From contig NW_024883044.1 of NCBI RefSeq assembly GCF_019059575.1, positions 82,269 to 146,268 of the forward strand: 64,000 bases of DNA, read 5' to 3'. The DNA comes from Amphibalanus amphitrite. Lineage: Eukaryota; Arthropoda; Thecostraca; Balanomorpha; Balanidae. The first letter of the stretch is position 1. Every line of letters begins with the position of its first letter. The notes under the pieces were generated by a model. That model did not search any database and was not told where the DNA came from. It saw only the letters and a program-made list of their open reading frames with translations. Below, piece by piece: positions 1 through 10,668 of this stretch. A program made the translations under genes and the position numbers.

Positions 1-3000
1 AGAATATCGCCTTCGGAATGTGTATGGACAGTGTATGGACGAAACTAAATTGCCGCCTGTCCGATGATGCTCTCCGGTGGGATATGGCCGGCCCAGTGAG
101 ACGATCGGAGAGCCGCTGAAGAATGTTCACATCTCCCGACCGCTCCATAAACGTGATCATATTTTCAGATTAACTACCTATAAATAACCTAGCCCAAGAG
201 TTATGAACATGCAAGAAGCATAAGCAGACACAGACACTCAAAACACTCGACTTTTTACTCAGCCATATGAGGCTCCAAAAGATTAGCTACCGTTTTGAAT
301 GAAACAGACGCCTGATCGTGAGACAATGGTGAGACAAACGGACGCCCACAATCCTGAGCGACTTTTTCTGACAGTTATGACGATAAAATATTCTGGAGTA
401 CGCAGGAAGTTCACGGTCACCACGATGTCTTCAAGGTCGGCACGCACGGAATCGATGCGCTGTCACATTCCCGAGATATTCAGAAACTGTCTCACACTTG
501 GCCGAGAACACCGCTGGCGACTGTGAGATGCCGTCGTTACTCACACACGGCGTTCCAAGGAAGTACGTTGTCTGTCGTATATTTCACGCCGAATAACCTC
601 TTGGGCCGTCCCAAGTGGTCGCTAGCCACGATCGGTTCCGTGAAGCGGCGTGAGAACTCGGTCGCTGCCGCGCCGGCCCCGGCGCGGGCCGGCGCGGCAG
701 TGCCGGCCCGCGGCGGTGCCGTCTGACCCGGTGGGGTCGCCGGGTCAGCTCCGGGGGAGGCGGCGCGTGCCGGGTCACCGGTCGGCTGACCCGCGCCGCC
801 GCCGCCGCCGCCGCCGCCGCTCGCGTGCCGCGGGAGCGCCGCACTCGCCGCCTGCGCGGCCGGCCGCTCGGTCACGTCAGGACTCCCACAGTCCGGAGTC
901 GGAGCGGTGCACGCGCGACGCTGCTCGTGATATTGATTAGCGCCGCGGCTAATCGCCGGCGGCACTGGGTGTCGGAGAGACGCCTCCCGTCGGGCACGAC
1001 CCCGTCAGCCGGGTGGACGTCCCGGAGCACTGGGAGGCCGGCCCGCTGTCCGCCGCCGCCGCCGCCGCCCTGACAGCCCCTAATGGGGGCCGAGCGCGGC
1101 TTCGAGTCGCGCTGAGCGGCGGCACGGTCACGACTCGGTCGGGACGGGCCGGCCGAGCGGCCCGCCGATGTCGGTCGGCCGTGTCTGCCGCCGCTAACAG
1201 CCGACAACTGACGTAAGCTGGCCAGATGGTACGGCCGCGCACCCACGGAGACACACAGCTCTGCATGCCGCCGGGACGGTAAGTGGGACCTGACACGGTC
1301 GACAGGCAGCAGAGTCTGCACTCGAAACAAACTGTCCGGTGACATGGGACGACGTCCGCTGAAAACGTCCCGTCTGCAAGGAATGGCGAGCCCTTCGTCA
1401 ACACAAGCAGTGCTAAAAATAGCTGCTGTTCTGATGTATGCGACACCCGTCAAATAATCAGCACATGTTGGACAGTGAGACTCTCCTGACATTCGTGCAC
1501 TAAGCTCACATTTAGTGTCCATCAGCGTCATGAGAGCCCGTCTCGCGCGGCTGCAGCGCTGACGCAGCGGCCGACTCTTCTGCGGGCGGCGTCTGTCGCG
1601 GCGTCCATTAGCCGCGGCCGGCTATAGATCACGGCCTGCTGGCGGGCTGGTCTCACGCGCCGAGCGCTGCTTTAGTGACGGCCCGCGGCGGCTCCCAGGC
1701 TCCGCCACCTCCAGCCCGGAGACGTCCTCGGCGGCGGTGGCGATCGTGAGGCGACACCCGTCTGCCCGAGTGGCGGGTGTCGCTCACCGACCGGCCACAT
1801 CATCCACCCGCCCGGCGGCGGACGGCGACCGTGCCAGCCCCGCCACGAAGGCCCCATGGCCGTCGTCGACTCCGAGCCAAAGTCCGATGGATGGCGGTAA
1901 CGACACTCGGCGCCCGCCGACGCTTAAGAGCCGCCGCCGATAAAGGTGTCGTTGTGCTGGTTTATGAGGTTTTCTGTCGGCGAGTAGCACTCTCCGGCGG
2001 CTGTTGGGAGCGTGGCACAGCCGTGTCGGGATGCCGCCGCCCTACAATGGGTTAGAGATGCCGCCCGGTGGAGGGGATGGATTAGCCACCGCCACGGGCC
2101 AGATTACAGTTGGGGTGCAACCGGTCACCTGTACCTACTTCTGCGCCCGAGGATAGCGGGAACGTGCCATAAAATCGCGGGCCAGAATACATCCGATGTT
2201 ATACACAAGAGATTGGAATATATGTTATCAGGTGTACGAGCTGTCAGATAAACAAGAATGACAAAAGACGGTATGAGCCTCAGTGACCGATATTACACCA
2301 CTTTGCTGCAGTGCGGCCTCTTTGAGTTCCCTCTCACCGCCCTGCACGGCTGTTACTGGTGTTACTTTACTGTGCTTTATAGCGGTCTCCCCGGTAATCT
2401 TGTTTTACTGCGGCCGGCCTTCGGTGCTAGTTTGTTGTGTTGCTCCGCAGTCACCGGCTCCAAGCAGCGCCGCGAGGTCCAGTGTTATGTTTGTGTGCGG
2501 CAGCGTAGTCTCCATTGAGCCACGTTTATGTGCTGTGTCGCAGTCTCCAGTGCTACTTTTACATGCGGCGCTGTCGTCTCCGGCTCTGCCGCTGAGTGAT
2601 GCATTGCGGCACAGTCCGTCCGCAGGGGGCTGCGGCCGGGCATTTCGCCGGCCCTTCAGTGATAGGAACAATGCACTGACAGTCCAGCACCCGTCGGCAG
2701 CGGCCCATTTGGCGGCGCTGCGGTCAGCCTGCTCGTGGCACAATTATCACACTCTGACCACCGCAGGTCAATTATCACACTGCGACCGCCGCGGGCCAAT
2801 TATCTCCGCCGCGGGCCAATTATCACACTCAGTCCGCCGCTGGCCGGACTGGCCGGAAAATCCGGCCATGAGTGCTCGGTTCCGCCGACTCCGCCCGCTC
2901 ACCGCGCCTGCGCTGCCGCCCCCCATGACGTCGATATTAATCATCCCGCGAGCGTTGCACAACGGCGTCGGTTTGTGCGATCTATCACACCGCAGTCCGC

Positions 3001-3846
3001 ACAACTGTCCCGTCCACTCCTGGAGCTGTTACGGCTCAAAGACTTACACAACAGAGCTTTTTAGCTCAATGAGACGTGACGGAAAACATAGAATTAAGTT
3101 CACCAAGAGCTGAATGAAAGAATGACCGGGCATCCGACAGTTTTAAACAAGCTCGCTTCTACAAAACTCACAGGCCATTACGCTATCTAGACGTGCGACG
3201 TTTGATATTGAGCTATTGCGGTTTCACTGGGTGAATAGGCATACAGCTCATGGGGTCAAGGAATTATTGAGCCAGCATACTGAATGGAGAAACGCTTCAC
3301 TGTCGCCGGCCATTCGTATGTATGAGCCGGCCACAGACGCAGTGGATGAATGTTAGGACCGTTTAAACATGCTTGACAATGTCTTAACGTCATAATATTT
3401 CGTTGAATTGTAAATGAGCTGCATTTAGTCGCCCACATATATTTTGGCCGCCAGACAGATAAATGCATTATGCAACGCTAGAGAGGCTATTAGTTAATGA
3501 GCCACCCGAGTGGAAGAAATAACAGTGGCATCAGTATCTGATCATCTTCATTCATAAAGTGTTGAGGCAGTGCACAATAAAGATGTGTTTATCTGTGCGA
3601 GATATGCAGCAGGCGCATCAGCTGACAGCCAGCTAGCAGTTGAGCTGAACTAATCCACGCTAACTTGGTCATCCATCTGGGGCCCTGAACCCTCTCCGCC
3701 TCGGGCGTAATAAGCCAGTCTGGCGGCTATAGTAGTCCAACAGCCGCAATAGCAGGCCGCCCGGCCCCACTGCCCCAATGTCGCGCCAGCAGACTGTCTG
3801 CGCAGAGCCCCGTGCTGACCACCTCCCCTCTCTCTGTCTGTTGCAG
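1..3846. other. Non-coding DNA upstream of the hamlet-like exon
   Basis: No convincing coding exon is visible here. Roughly 640-1200 is extremely GC- and CpG-rich with CGC/GCC trinucleotide runs near 793-822 and 1049-1070; the long frames across it are by-products of base composition. A short repeat array lies at 2738-2845 (listed separately). The stretch ends in a good pyrimidine tract and CAG acceptor at 3846, so at least its right part is best read as an intron of the zinc-finger gene. The PR domain and N-terminal fingers expected of the family are not seen and would lie to the left of the window. Confidence 0.6.
2738..2845. repeat. Four-copy short repeat with CAATTATC cores
   Basis: About four imperfect units of 20-30 bp share the core CAATTATC, usually followed by ACACTC and a CCGCCGCGGG-like spacer. 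Each core overlaps a homeodomain-type TAATTG site (opposite strand) and a GATA-type site (TTATC is GATAA reversed). It lies about 1 kb upstream of the hamlet-like exon, so a role as an intronic enhancer element is possible but unproven. Confidence 0.5.
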
Positions 3847-6021
3847 AGAGGCGCCGCTATGATCGTCCCTGGTGAGATGCCGTTCGCGGCCCGTCTGGTG
3901 CGTCTGCCGGCCGCGGCCGCCGCCGGAGGACGGGCCGACCCCTCCAGTGACGATAGCTCGTGCAGTCCGCCGTCGCCGCCGCCGCCACCGCCGACCCCGC
4001 GCCGAGACCTGCGCACCGGCTGGAAGAAGCGCCACAGCGAGCGCTACTACCGCGAGCAGCAGCAGCAGCAGCGGATCCGCGCCAGTCAGGAGGCGCCCTA
4101 CCCACGCTTCGAGCGCCGCCTCGAGGTGGACGTGCGCCCCTCGGAGGAGGTCGGCGGCAGGGTGGCCGGAGAGGTGCCCTACGACCTGTCGCGGCGGGCC
4201 GAGCACCAGCACATGTCCCCGGCCACCGACCCGAGCCAGGAGGGCGCCGCCGACCAGCCGCTAGACCTGACGCTGCCCAAGCCGGCCGCGCAGGACGAGA
4301 ACATGAACGAGCTGCTGCCGGCCGACTGGCAGCCGCAGGACGAGCCCATGCCGCCAGCGGCGTCCCCCGCGGCGCCGGCCGACCAGCCGCCGCCAAAGTG
4401 CGCGGCCGTCGGGTCACCTCCCGTTGTCCCGCCGAGTCACTCCCCGGCTCCGTCCCCGCAGCTGCTGTCGCCGAGAGGACAGGTACATCCGGCGCCTCAG
4501 CCGGCCTCTCCTCCAGCGGGATCACCGAGCCTCCGCGCGGCACCGGCGCCCGTGAAACCGCCAGCGCAATCACCAATCGCACAGCCGTCCAGTGCAGTGA
4601 GTCACCCGCAGCCTCACGCGCACCATGTCCTTCAGCCACCAGTCCGGCCTCCGACCGGGTCGCCGACGCACCAGTCTGCACCAGTGCTGGTGCAGCACCC
4701 GTCCCGGTCCCCAGCGGCCCCCTCAGTTGAGTCGCGTCTCCATCCGGCAGCTGAGCAGCCCCTGCCGGCTCCGGCACCGTCACCTCTGCGCTGTCCTGCT
4801 GGGTCGCCTCAGGTGACCCTCGAGGCGCACCAGCTAGCGAGACCGCCTCCACACGTGCCGCCGAGGACCCCTGGACACCCCGCCGCCGGTTCTCCGGTCG
4901 GCCAGCCTCCGGCAAGCTCGGCACATCATCTGACAGTGTCGCACGCTTCGACCATCTCGCCCGGCCACATGTCCCACGCTCCGACCGGCTCGCCCAGCCA
5001 TCATCTACCTGTCGGCTCGCCAGGACACCAGCTGCCCGCCGGCTCGCCCGGTCGCCAGCTACCTGCCGGCTCTCCAGGCCACCTCCCGGTCGGTTCACCG
5101 GGCCACCACCTCCCGCCCAGCTCCATGGCACACCTGCCGGCCGGTTCACCGCGCTCCTACCCGATGGTTCAGCCGATCCCGCTGCTGATGCGGCCTCCGG
5201 CATTCCGTGGCGAGCTGCCGCCGGCGCAGCGGCCGAGCTACCCGGCGCCGGTGGACCCGTCGGCGCCGGCTGCGTGGGTGGTGACCTCACCGGCTCTGTC
5301 GCCGCCGCGGGCGCAGCCTTACCTGCTGCCCGCCGGCCACGGCTCGCCGCCGGTACCGGGAGAGTTCGGACGGCCGCTGGTGGTGCATACTGGGGCCAGG
5401 GAGCTGACGCCGCTGGCACCGCTCCGACTGGCACCACGGCCCGAGCAGCCGCCCCAGGAGAAGCCGCCGGGAACGTTCCAGATGATGCGGGCTCAAATCG
5501 AGCCCATCAACGTGTCAAGGACGCAGACGCAGAGCACTAACCGTCTGAAGGATAAATACTGGTGCAAGTTCTGCGGCAAGAACTTCCCCCGCTCGGCCAA
5601 CCTGACGCGCCACCTGCGCACACACACCGGCGAGCAGCCGTACAAGTGCAAATACTGCGAGCGCTCGTTCAGCATCTCGTCCAACCTGCAACGGCACATC
5701 CGCAACATCCACAACAAGGAGAAGCCGTTCCGGTGTCCGCTGTGTGACCGCTGTTTTGGCCAGCAGACCAACCTGGACCGGCATCTGCGGAAACACGAGT
5801 CGGACGGGCCGACCATCCTGGACGGCGCGCACCCTCGTCGGCCGTACTCTGCGCGGCGCGCCTCCCCGGCCGCCTCTGCCGCGGGCAGCCGCTCCGACTC
5901 TGACTCCGACTCGGACGAGATCGACGTCGAGACTCCCGACAGTCCGGACGAGCCTCCGCCGCTGAGGATCGACGAAACGGCCGGCGAGCCGGGCGGCGGC
6001 GCCGAGCTGGCCGTGGCGTAG
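3847..6021 (+). CDS. ham: Hamlet/PRDM16/MECOM-type zinc-finger repressor, last coding exon
   Basis: This is the C-terminal 724 residues of an EVI1-family transcription factor that acts in the nucleus as a DNA-binding repressor in cell-fate choice (known for Drosophila hamlet and vertebrate PRDM16/MECOM). The exon starts after the acceptor TCTGTTGCAG in phase 0. An in-frame ATG at 3778 lies before that acceptor and is probably intronic. Residues 138-142 are PLDLT, the CtBP co-repressor docking motif of this family. Residues about 160-560 are proline-, serine- and alanine-rich, with a repeated GSPGH-L-P motif near 375-438. Three C2H2 fingers lie at about 571-593, 599-622 and 628-650; their helices read [24 protein letters not shown] and [11 protein letters not shown], the diagnostic C-terminal finger cluster of the family. 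An acidic SDSDSDSDE tail precedes the stop. Upstream exons are outside the window. Confidence 0.9.
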   Translation, partial: RGAAMIVPGEMPFAARLVRLPAAAAAGGRADPSSDDSSCSPPSPPPPPPTPRRDLRTGWKKRHSERYYREQQQQQRIRASQEAPYPRFERRLEVDVRPSEEVGGRVAGEVPYDLSRRAEHQHMSPATDPSQEGAADQPLDLTLPKPAAQDENMNELLPADWQPQDEPMPPAASPAAPADQPPPKCAAVGSPPVVPPSHSPAPSPQLLSPRGQVHPAPQPASPPAGSPSLRAAPAPVKPPAQSPIAQPSSAVSHPQPHAHHVLQPPVRPPTGSPTHQSAPVLVQHPSRSPAAPSVESRLHPAAEQPLPAPAPSPLRCPAGSPQVTLEAHQLARPPPHVPPRTPGHPAAGSPVGQPPASSAHHLTVSHASTISPGHMSHAPTGSPSHHLPVGSPGHQLPAGSPGRQLPAGSPGHLPVGSPGHHLPPSSMAHLPAGSPRSYPMVQPIPLLMRPPAFRGELPPAQRPSYPAPVDPSAPAAWVVTSPALSPPRAQPYLLPAGHGSPPVPGEFGRPLVVHTGARELTPLAPLRLAPRPEQPPQEKPPGTFQMMRAQIEPINVSRTQTQSTNRLKDKYWCKFCGKNFPRSANLTRHLRTHTGEQPYKCKYCERSFSISSNLQRHIRNIHNKEKPFRCPLCDRCFGQQTNLDRHLRKHESDGPTILDGAHPRRPYSARRASPAASAAGSRSDSDSDSDEIDVETPDSPDEPPPLRIDETAGEPGGGAELAVA

Positions 6022-6499
6022 CGGCTCGCCGCGGCGAGACTTGAGCCCAGTTACCTGAGCAGTGATGTAGCGTGCGTCCTGAGCGGCGCCCGGCATGGCG
6101 GCCGGCGCCGCCGAGCTAGTATTTATTGTGTCGCGGACGGCGTTGCGCGCCGCGCGGCGGTCGGTTAGCTTTCAGTGCACTGGTTGCCGGTTCACTCGGC
6201 TGTCGGGGGTGGCTGGGAGGGTATATCGGGACGCGGCGGCTGCTGTGCCAGCTGAGAGTGTTCGACGGTCGCGGGCGGCTCTCCGAGTCATTAGGGAACC
6301 GGCCGCAGATTGCTGATTCGCACCTGGATAACCGCCGCGTCCCATTGTTCCCGCACCACTATCGCCGATAATGAACGTGCAATCAAAGACATTGACAATA
6401 GAATGCGTATTTATACAATTGATATGCCCGCAACACATTCCATTTTTGCAGCCTAGACTAGTCATTGTTGGGTAATGACGGCCTTGTGTGAACGCTCGC

Positions 6500-6505
6500 A
6501 ATAAA
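6500..6505 (+). terminator. Possible polyadenylation signal of the hamlet-like gene
   Basis: An AATAAA hexamer about 480 bp after the stop codon would give a short 3' UTR. It is the first canonical plus-strand hexamer noticed after the stop. No transcript evidence is available. Confidence 0.4.
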
Positions 6506-9500
6506 GCGTCGTCGTGAGAGAGGACCCGCGTTTCTCTCGCTCGCAGGCACCTCCGAGCAGCGTAGCGTGCTAGAACTGGAGCACTAATATCGCCGCCACG
6601 CCGGACTCTGCAGCCCGGCGGCGGCGGAACACGGGTCATCAACGGCCCGGTCAGTGACGGCACCACCGCGCGACAGCCGCGCCGGGCGCGCCGCTGCAGC
6701 GCAACAGGCTATTACCACGGAGGGACGCCACTGGTTTGTGATTATTGGCCATGCATCAGGAGCGGCCAGCAATTGGAGCACGTGTGCTAACAATAGCATA
6801 ACTCACCGCTAATCGAATGCTCATCACGATCGGACGGAGCGCGCCCTAACGGCGCATTACGCCGGCCTTCTGAACGGCGGCGCATCAGTCAATGAACCAC
6901 GAGCGCTGGCGCGGACAGGCCGGCCTGCCAGCGCCGCCGTACCCACTAACAAGGGCGCCCATTACAAGCGATAGCTCCACGGCGGCGCAGTTACTGGCAT
7001 GAGGACGGACATCGGGAGATCAGATTACGGCTGCTATCGCCGCGCAGCACTGGGTCACTGTGATAACAATGGCCGCTGCATGGTATTTATGAAAATGAAG
7101 GCAGTCAGAAAGCGAATAAAATCAATTAGGTTGTCCGCCAGTCAATGATACGCCTCGTTTATCACACGGTATTATGGAGCTCTGGTCATTTCACTTTCGA
7201 CCGTATCGGTTCATGTGAACAGCACGAGCTAATTCTACAATGACATATTGAATTTTTATTCATAATACGTTATCATTACCATAGCCGTTAAAACAAGAAC
7301 ATCGTGACAACCATGCTCGAAATAAACGGCTATCTACAATAAAATCAGTACCAAACGGCGCTTAAATTTTTGCAATAGAGTTTCAAGACCGGTCACTGGG
7401 CATTCACTACTCACTGAATAGCTGTCGTGGCACTATAAGCTGACATAGTACGCTGCTGAGATTCGTTCTTAAAATTTCCATTAAGTTTTGAACATGAATA
7501 TACGGATAATTAGACCATATTCACTTATGATATTCATTGCTCATTCATGATTGTTCATATTTCTGCAACTAACAGAAGGCAACAATAGAAACATGCACGA
7601 TTAAATAGGACCAGTAACGCACGTCATTTGATAACTTAGTTATATACCGACACCGTCAGTCAGATGGTATCGCCATTAGCAATTACCAAGTCATAACACT
7701 AAGATATCGCAAGGCCAACAAGTAAAACAGCTTAGTAGTAGTTACTTAAATAACTATGGGCACGGTACCTATAGGTAAGCAAGTATAAGATGCGTGCAGA
7801 GATGGAGCCAGATTTCATCATCAATGCAGTTCTTTTAATTCGACCCCAGAATGTTTACTTTCCCACATCCCACAGACATGACTCCTGTGACCCATCCTCA
7901 AGAGAAGACGAGCCACCGCCCCCAGCCTCGCGGTCCCGCACCCCACTTGCATGTTCATTGATTCATCTCATGTAGGTACGGTAGTAATGACTATTTAGCC
8001 CAGCGATTAATGCCAACTCTTGCGCCTGATTGGGCCCAAACACGAAACGCCACCACTAAATTATGTAAGCGTTTTATCACTGCGTTGGGATGTCTTTCAT
8101 TGCGCTTCTTTATTATAACGTTGTTTCATTAAATTGCACGTTACGTGGCATGAGCACGAGATATAATGAGGCATGCAAGTGCAAATGTATAAAGCCGAGA
8201 TACGGTCGAGAGGAGCATGCAATGGGAGCATCAGTCTCCGGTCTCCCAGATTCGTGTTTCTCCGCACTACTGGCCAAGTGTAGTAGGATGGCTTCCTTAT
8301 CACTGATAGCAATGAGGTCTAGCGGAACCTGGACTATGTTTAGAGCTGAACTCTGCTCAGTGATGTGTTAAACAAACCGGACGGCAGGCAAAATAAGCAT
8401 CACGGAGATGTGGTCGAGTGTGGCGTGGAGGGCATCGGCACCATCACCAACAAGGTGGTGGCCGTCTAATTCATGACACGGGAAAACCTTTCCCTCCTTG
8501 CAAAAGAACCGGGCAAGCAGAACAACGAAACGGGTTCTATTGGCTCTAAACCGTTTTGTTGCAGGACATTCAATTTTTCGAAGGTTTTGCTTTTGGGTAT
8601 ACCTATATCTCACAATAAAATGCCCGGAGTGTATTTCTCCGTTTCCCGGACGGTCTCCATGGTTCAGCCACCAGCAGACGGTCTGGCGTTAGTTCGGCCG
8701 TCTGCCGTCAGGTGTCAGCAGCGTCTGCCTGCCGCTGCGAGGCGTGGTCGCCCGGCCCGGGAGCTACCGGCACCGGAGACGGAGCGGGAGGGGGCCCGGG
8801 GGAGCCGACGGGACGACGGGACTCTACCCGGGGCGGGGCGGTTCCGCCTGCACATCCGCCCCGGCAACAGACGTCATCCACCGCCCCGAGGACGGCATTG
8901 GAGCGTCATCGGCCGGCGGACATCCGCGTGCCGGGCCGCCGCCGGAGAGGAGACCACGGCGGCTCTCAGAGGCGTCTGAGACACTTTCGCCGGAGCTCCT
9001 GGTGACTATCCTGCCCCACCCTGAAGGCGAACCCAGTCGGGCGAAAACGCGGACCGACACCTGGACAGAAGGCGCTCTTAAAACGTCAGATAGATAAACT
9101 TAAACCCTTAAAACGTCAGACTGAGGGACACACCGAACAGGACACCAAGCGCAAGGTGAGGCCGGGGTGGGGCCGGGGTGGGGCCGGGGTGGGGCCGGTG
9201 GGCCGGGCAGCGGGCAATCCCAACGGGTCCATGTTGCGAAACGGGCGGAGAATCGATGGAAGCCTGCTTATACCGACTCAAAACTCAAGCAAATTAAACA
9301 ATCTATGCTTGGAAGAATAACCAAATTGATGACGTAATACGTATTACCTATTGTTTATTGCTTGTAACAATTTACCTTCTCAGGTTACATAATGGTACGA
9401 TGCGAATTGCGAAGGCTCCTTCTCACTTCTACAGCCATTAGAGCTCCCAGCCTGCGATTTGGTCGCGTGACCATACTCATATCATGTTTAATAATTAGGT

Positions 9501-9922
9501 ACGGATGCAGTGCACCACTATGAAGGACATCACGTTAAAAATGGAAGTGGCGAAAGGCAGACGATGGGCATTATTTCATGCGGCCCAAAATCCTCAGTCA
9601 GACGAAAAGAAAAGAAAAAAATATTGTCATAAGTTATGACACGTTTGCAGCTCATCTGCGCCTTACCTTATCATTGATGTGATGGCTGTCCCCTTTCAAA
9701 GATCATGATGAGGTCCGAGGTCGCTCTCTAACTTCTAAAGGCTTGTTCTCTCCTGCCGCCGCGCCGCCACCCGGCCAATTGAACCGGCTGTTCAGTGTTC
9801 AATGAGAGGCAGTTAAATGTTGAAAACATTCACCAAACCACTACAGTTGTCAATCCCCCGCTGAGCTCTACCGTACCGTCACCACAGCCACCGCACGAAA
9901 TCACTCACTTATCGCAATAATC
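6506..9922. other. Intergenic region, no convincing gene
   Basis: GC-rich to about 7100, then AT-rich to about 8600. Open frames at 8473-9097 are arginine/proline-rich, overlap in several frames and match no family I recognise; they are most likely non-coding. A G-rich repeat at 9160-9206 is listed separately. Confidence 0.5.
9160..9206 (+). repeat. G-rich 11-bp tandem repeat
   Basis: About four copies of an 11-bp unit, GGGGCCGGGGT, directly follow a donor-like sequence (CGCAAG then GTGAGG). The regular runs of four G could form a G-quadruplex on the plus strand. Confidence 0.6.
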
Positions 9923-9928
9923 TTGCAG

Positions 9929-10138
9929 CCCCCACTGCGCACGGCCGGCCACCAGCACGACATCGACGACGCCTCTGGCCAATCATCGCCCGCGGGGGCG
10001 CCTCGGGCGACGCTGACCTTTGGCCCCGGGCACTCCGCCGACGGACCGAGGCGTGCCCCGCGGCTACGAGTGAGCGCGGGCGACGCAGCCAGCTGTGCAG
10101 AGGTTCAGGTGACCAAGAAAACGACGAATGGAATTGAG
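9929..10138 (+). CDS. Candidate internal exon, gene unknown
   Basis: A 210-bp open segment (70 codons, phase 0 at both ends) sits between a good acceptor (ATCTTGCAG) and a consensus donor (GAG then GTGAGTGAC). The encoded stretch starts PPLRTAGHQHDIDD and ends VTKKTTNGIE; I do not recognise it. It could be an alternative 3' exon of the upstream zinc-finger gene, part of another plus-strand gene, or chance. Confidence 0.25.
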
Positions 10139-10668
10139 GTGAGTGACATCTATTTCTATCGGGTCCTCGTTATATTTGTATTTATTACATTGGCTAAGGA
10201 AGAGGCTTACACAAAGTGACGAAATGAATCGAAAGTTTTCCTTATCCATATTTCAAAAACCAGAAATGTCTCGAAAGTGCTTATTGCCTAAACATTTAGG
10301 TATATGCAGAACAAATTACACAGAAGACCTTAACGGCCCGTGAACGGTTAGAGGAAATCAAAAAGTGCATTACTTTTGCTTTTCTCTGCCTATTCACGGC
10401 CGTGCCCGTATCATGCATATGTATGCCACGTTATACATTATTCGTGGCTAAGAAGAATTGTATTACCAAAGCAAACTGTTCCAGTAGCATGTCCTAATAA
10501 ACAATTCATTAGTTGACCACATCTATTTCTCCGTTTATCCTTGCTTTGGCCATTGGCATCGCAGCTATAAATATTCGTCGACACTGAATCAAGCAGCCCT
10601 CTACACTCCATTCCTGCCGATTTAATATCACGTAATGTCATCTCTATGGTGTATTTCCGGCACCGTGT
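10139..10668. other. Downstream flank of CCDC180
   Basis: AT-rich sequence after the CCDC180 stop codon, with no coding signal. A TTTATT near 10176 would read AATAAA on the minus strand and could be the CCDC180 polyadenylation signal. Confidence 0.4.

Noticed and set aside
537-1531. Overlapping arginine/alanine/proline-rich frames of 140-220 codons
   Set aside because: They arise from CGC/GCC repeats and high GC; present on both strands in several frames.
3857-5437. A 526-codon antisense frame over the zinc-finger exon
   Set aside because: A GC-rich shadow of the sense frame, low-complexity, with no domain.
8473-9097. Frames of 168 and 117 codons
   Set aside because: Composition-driven, overlapping in two frames, no recognisable domain and no convincing splice context.
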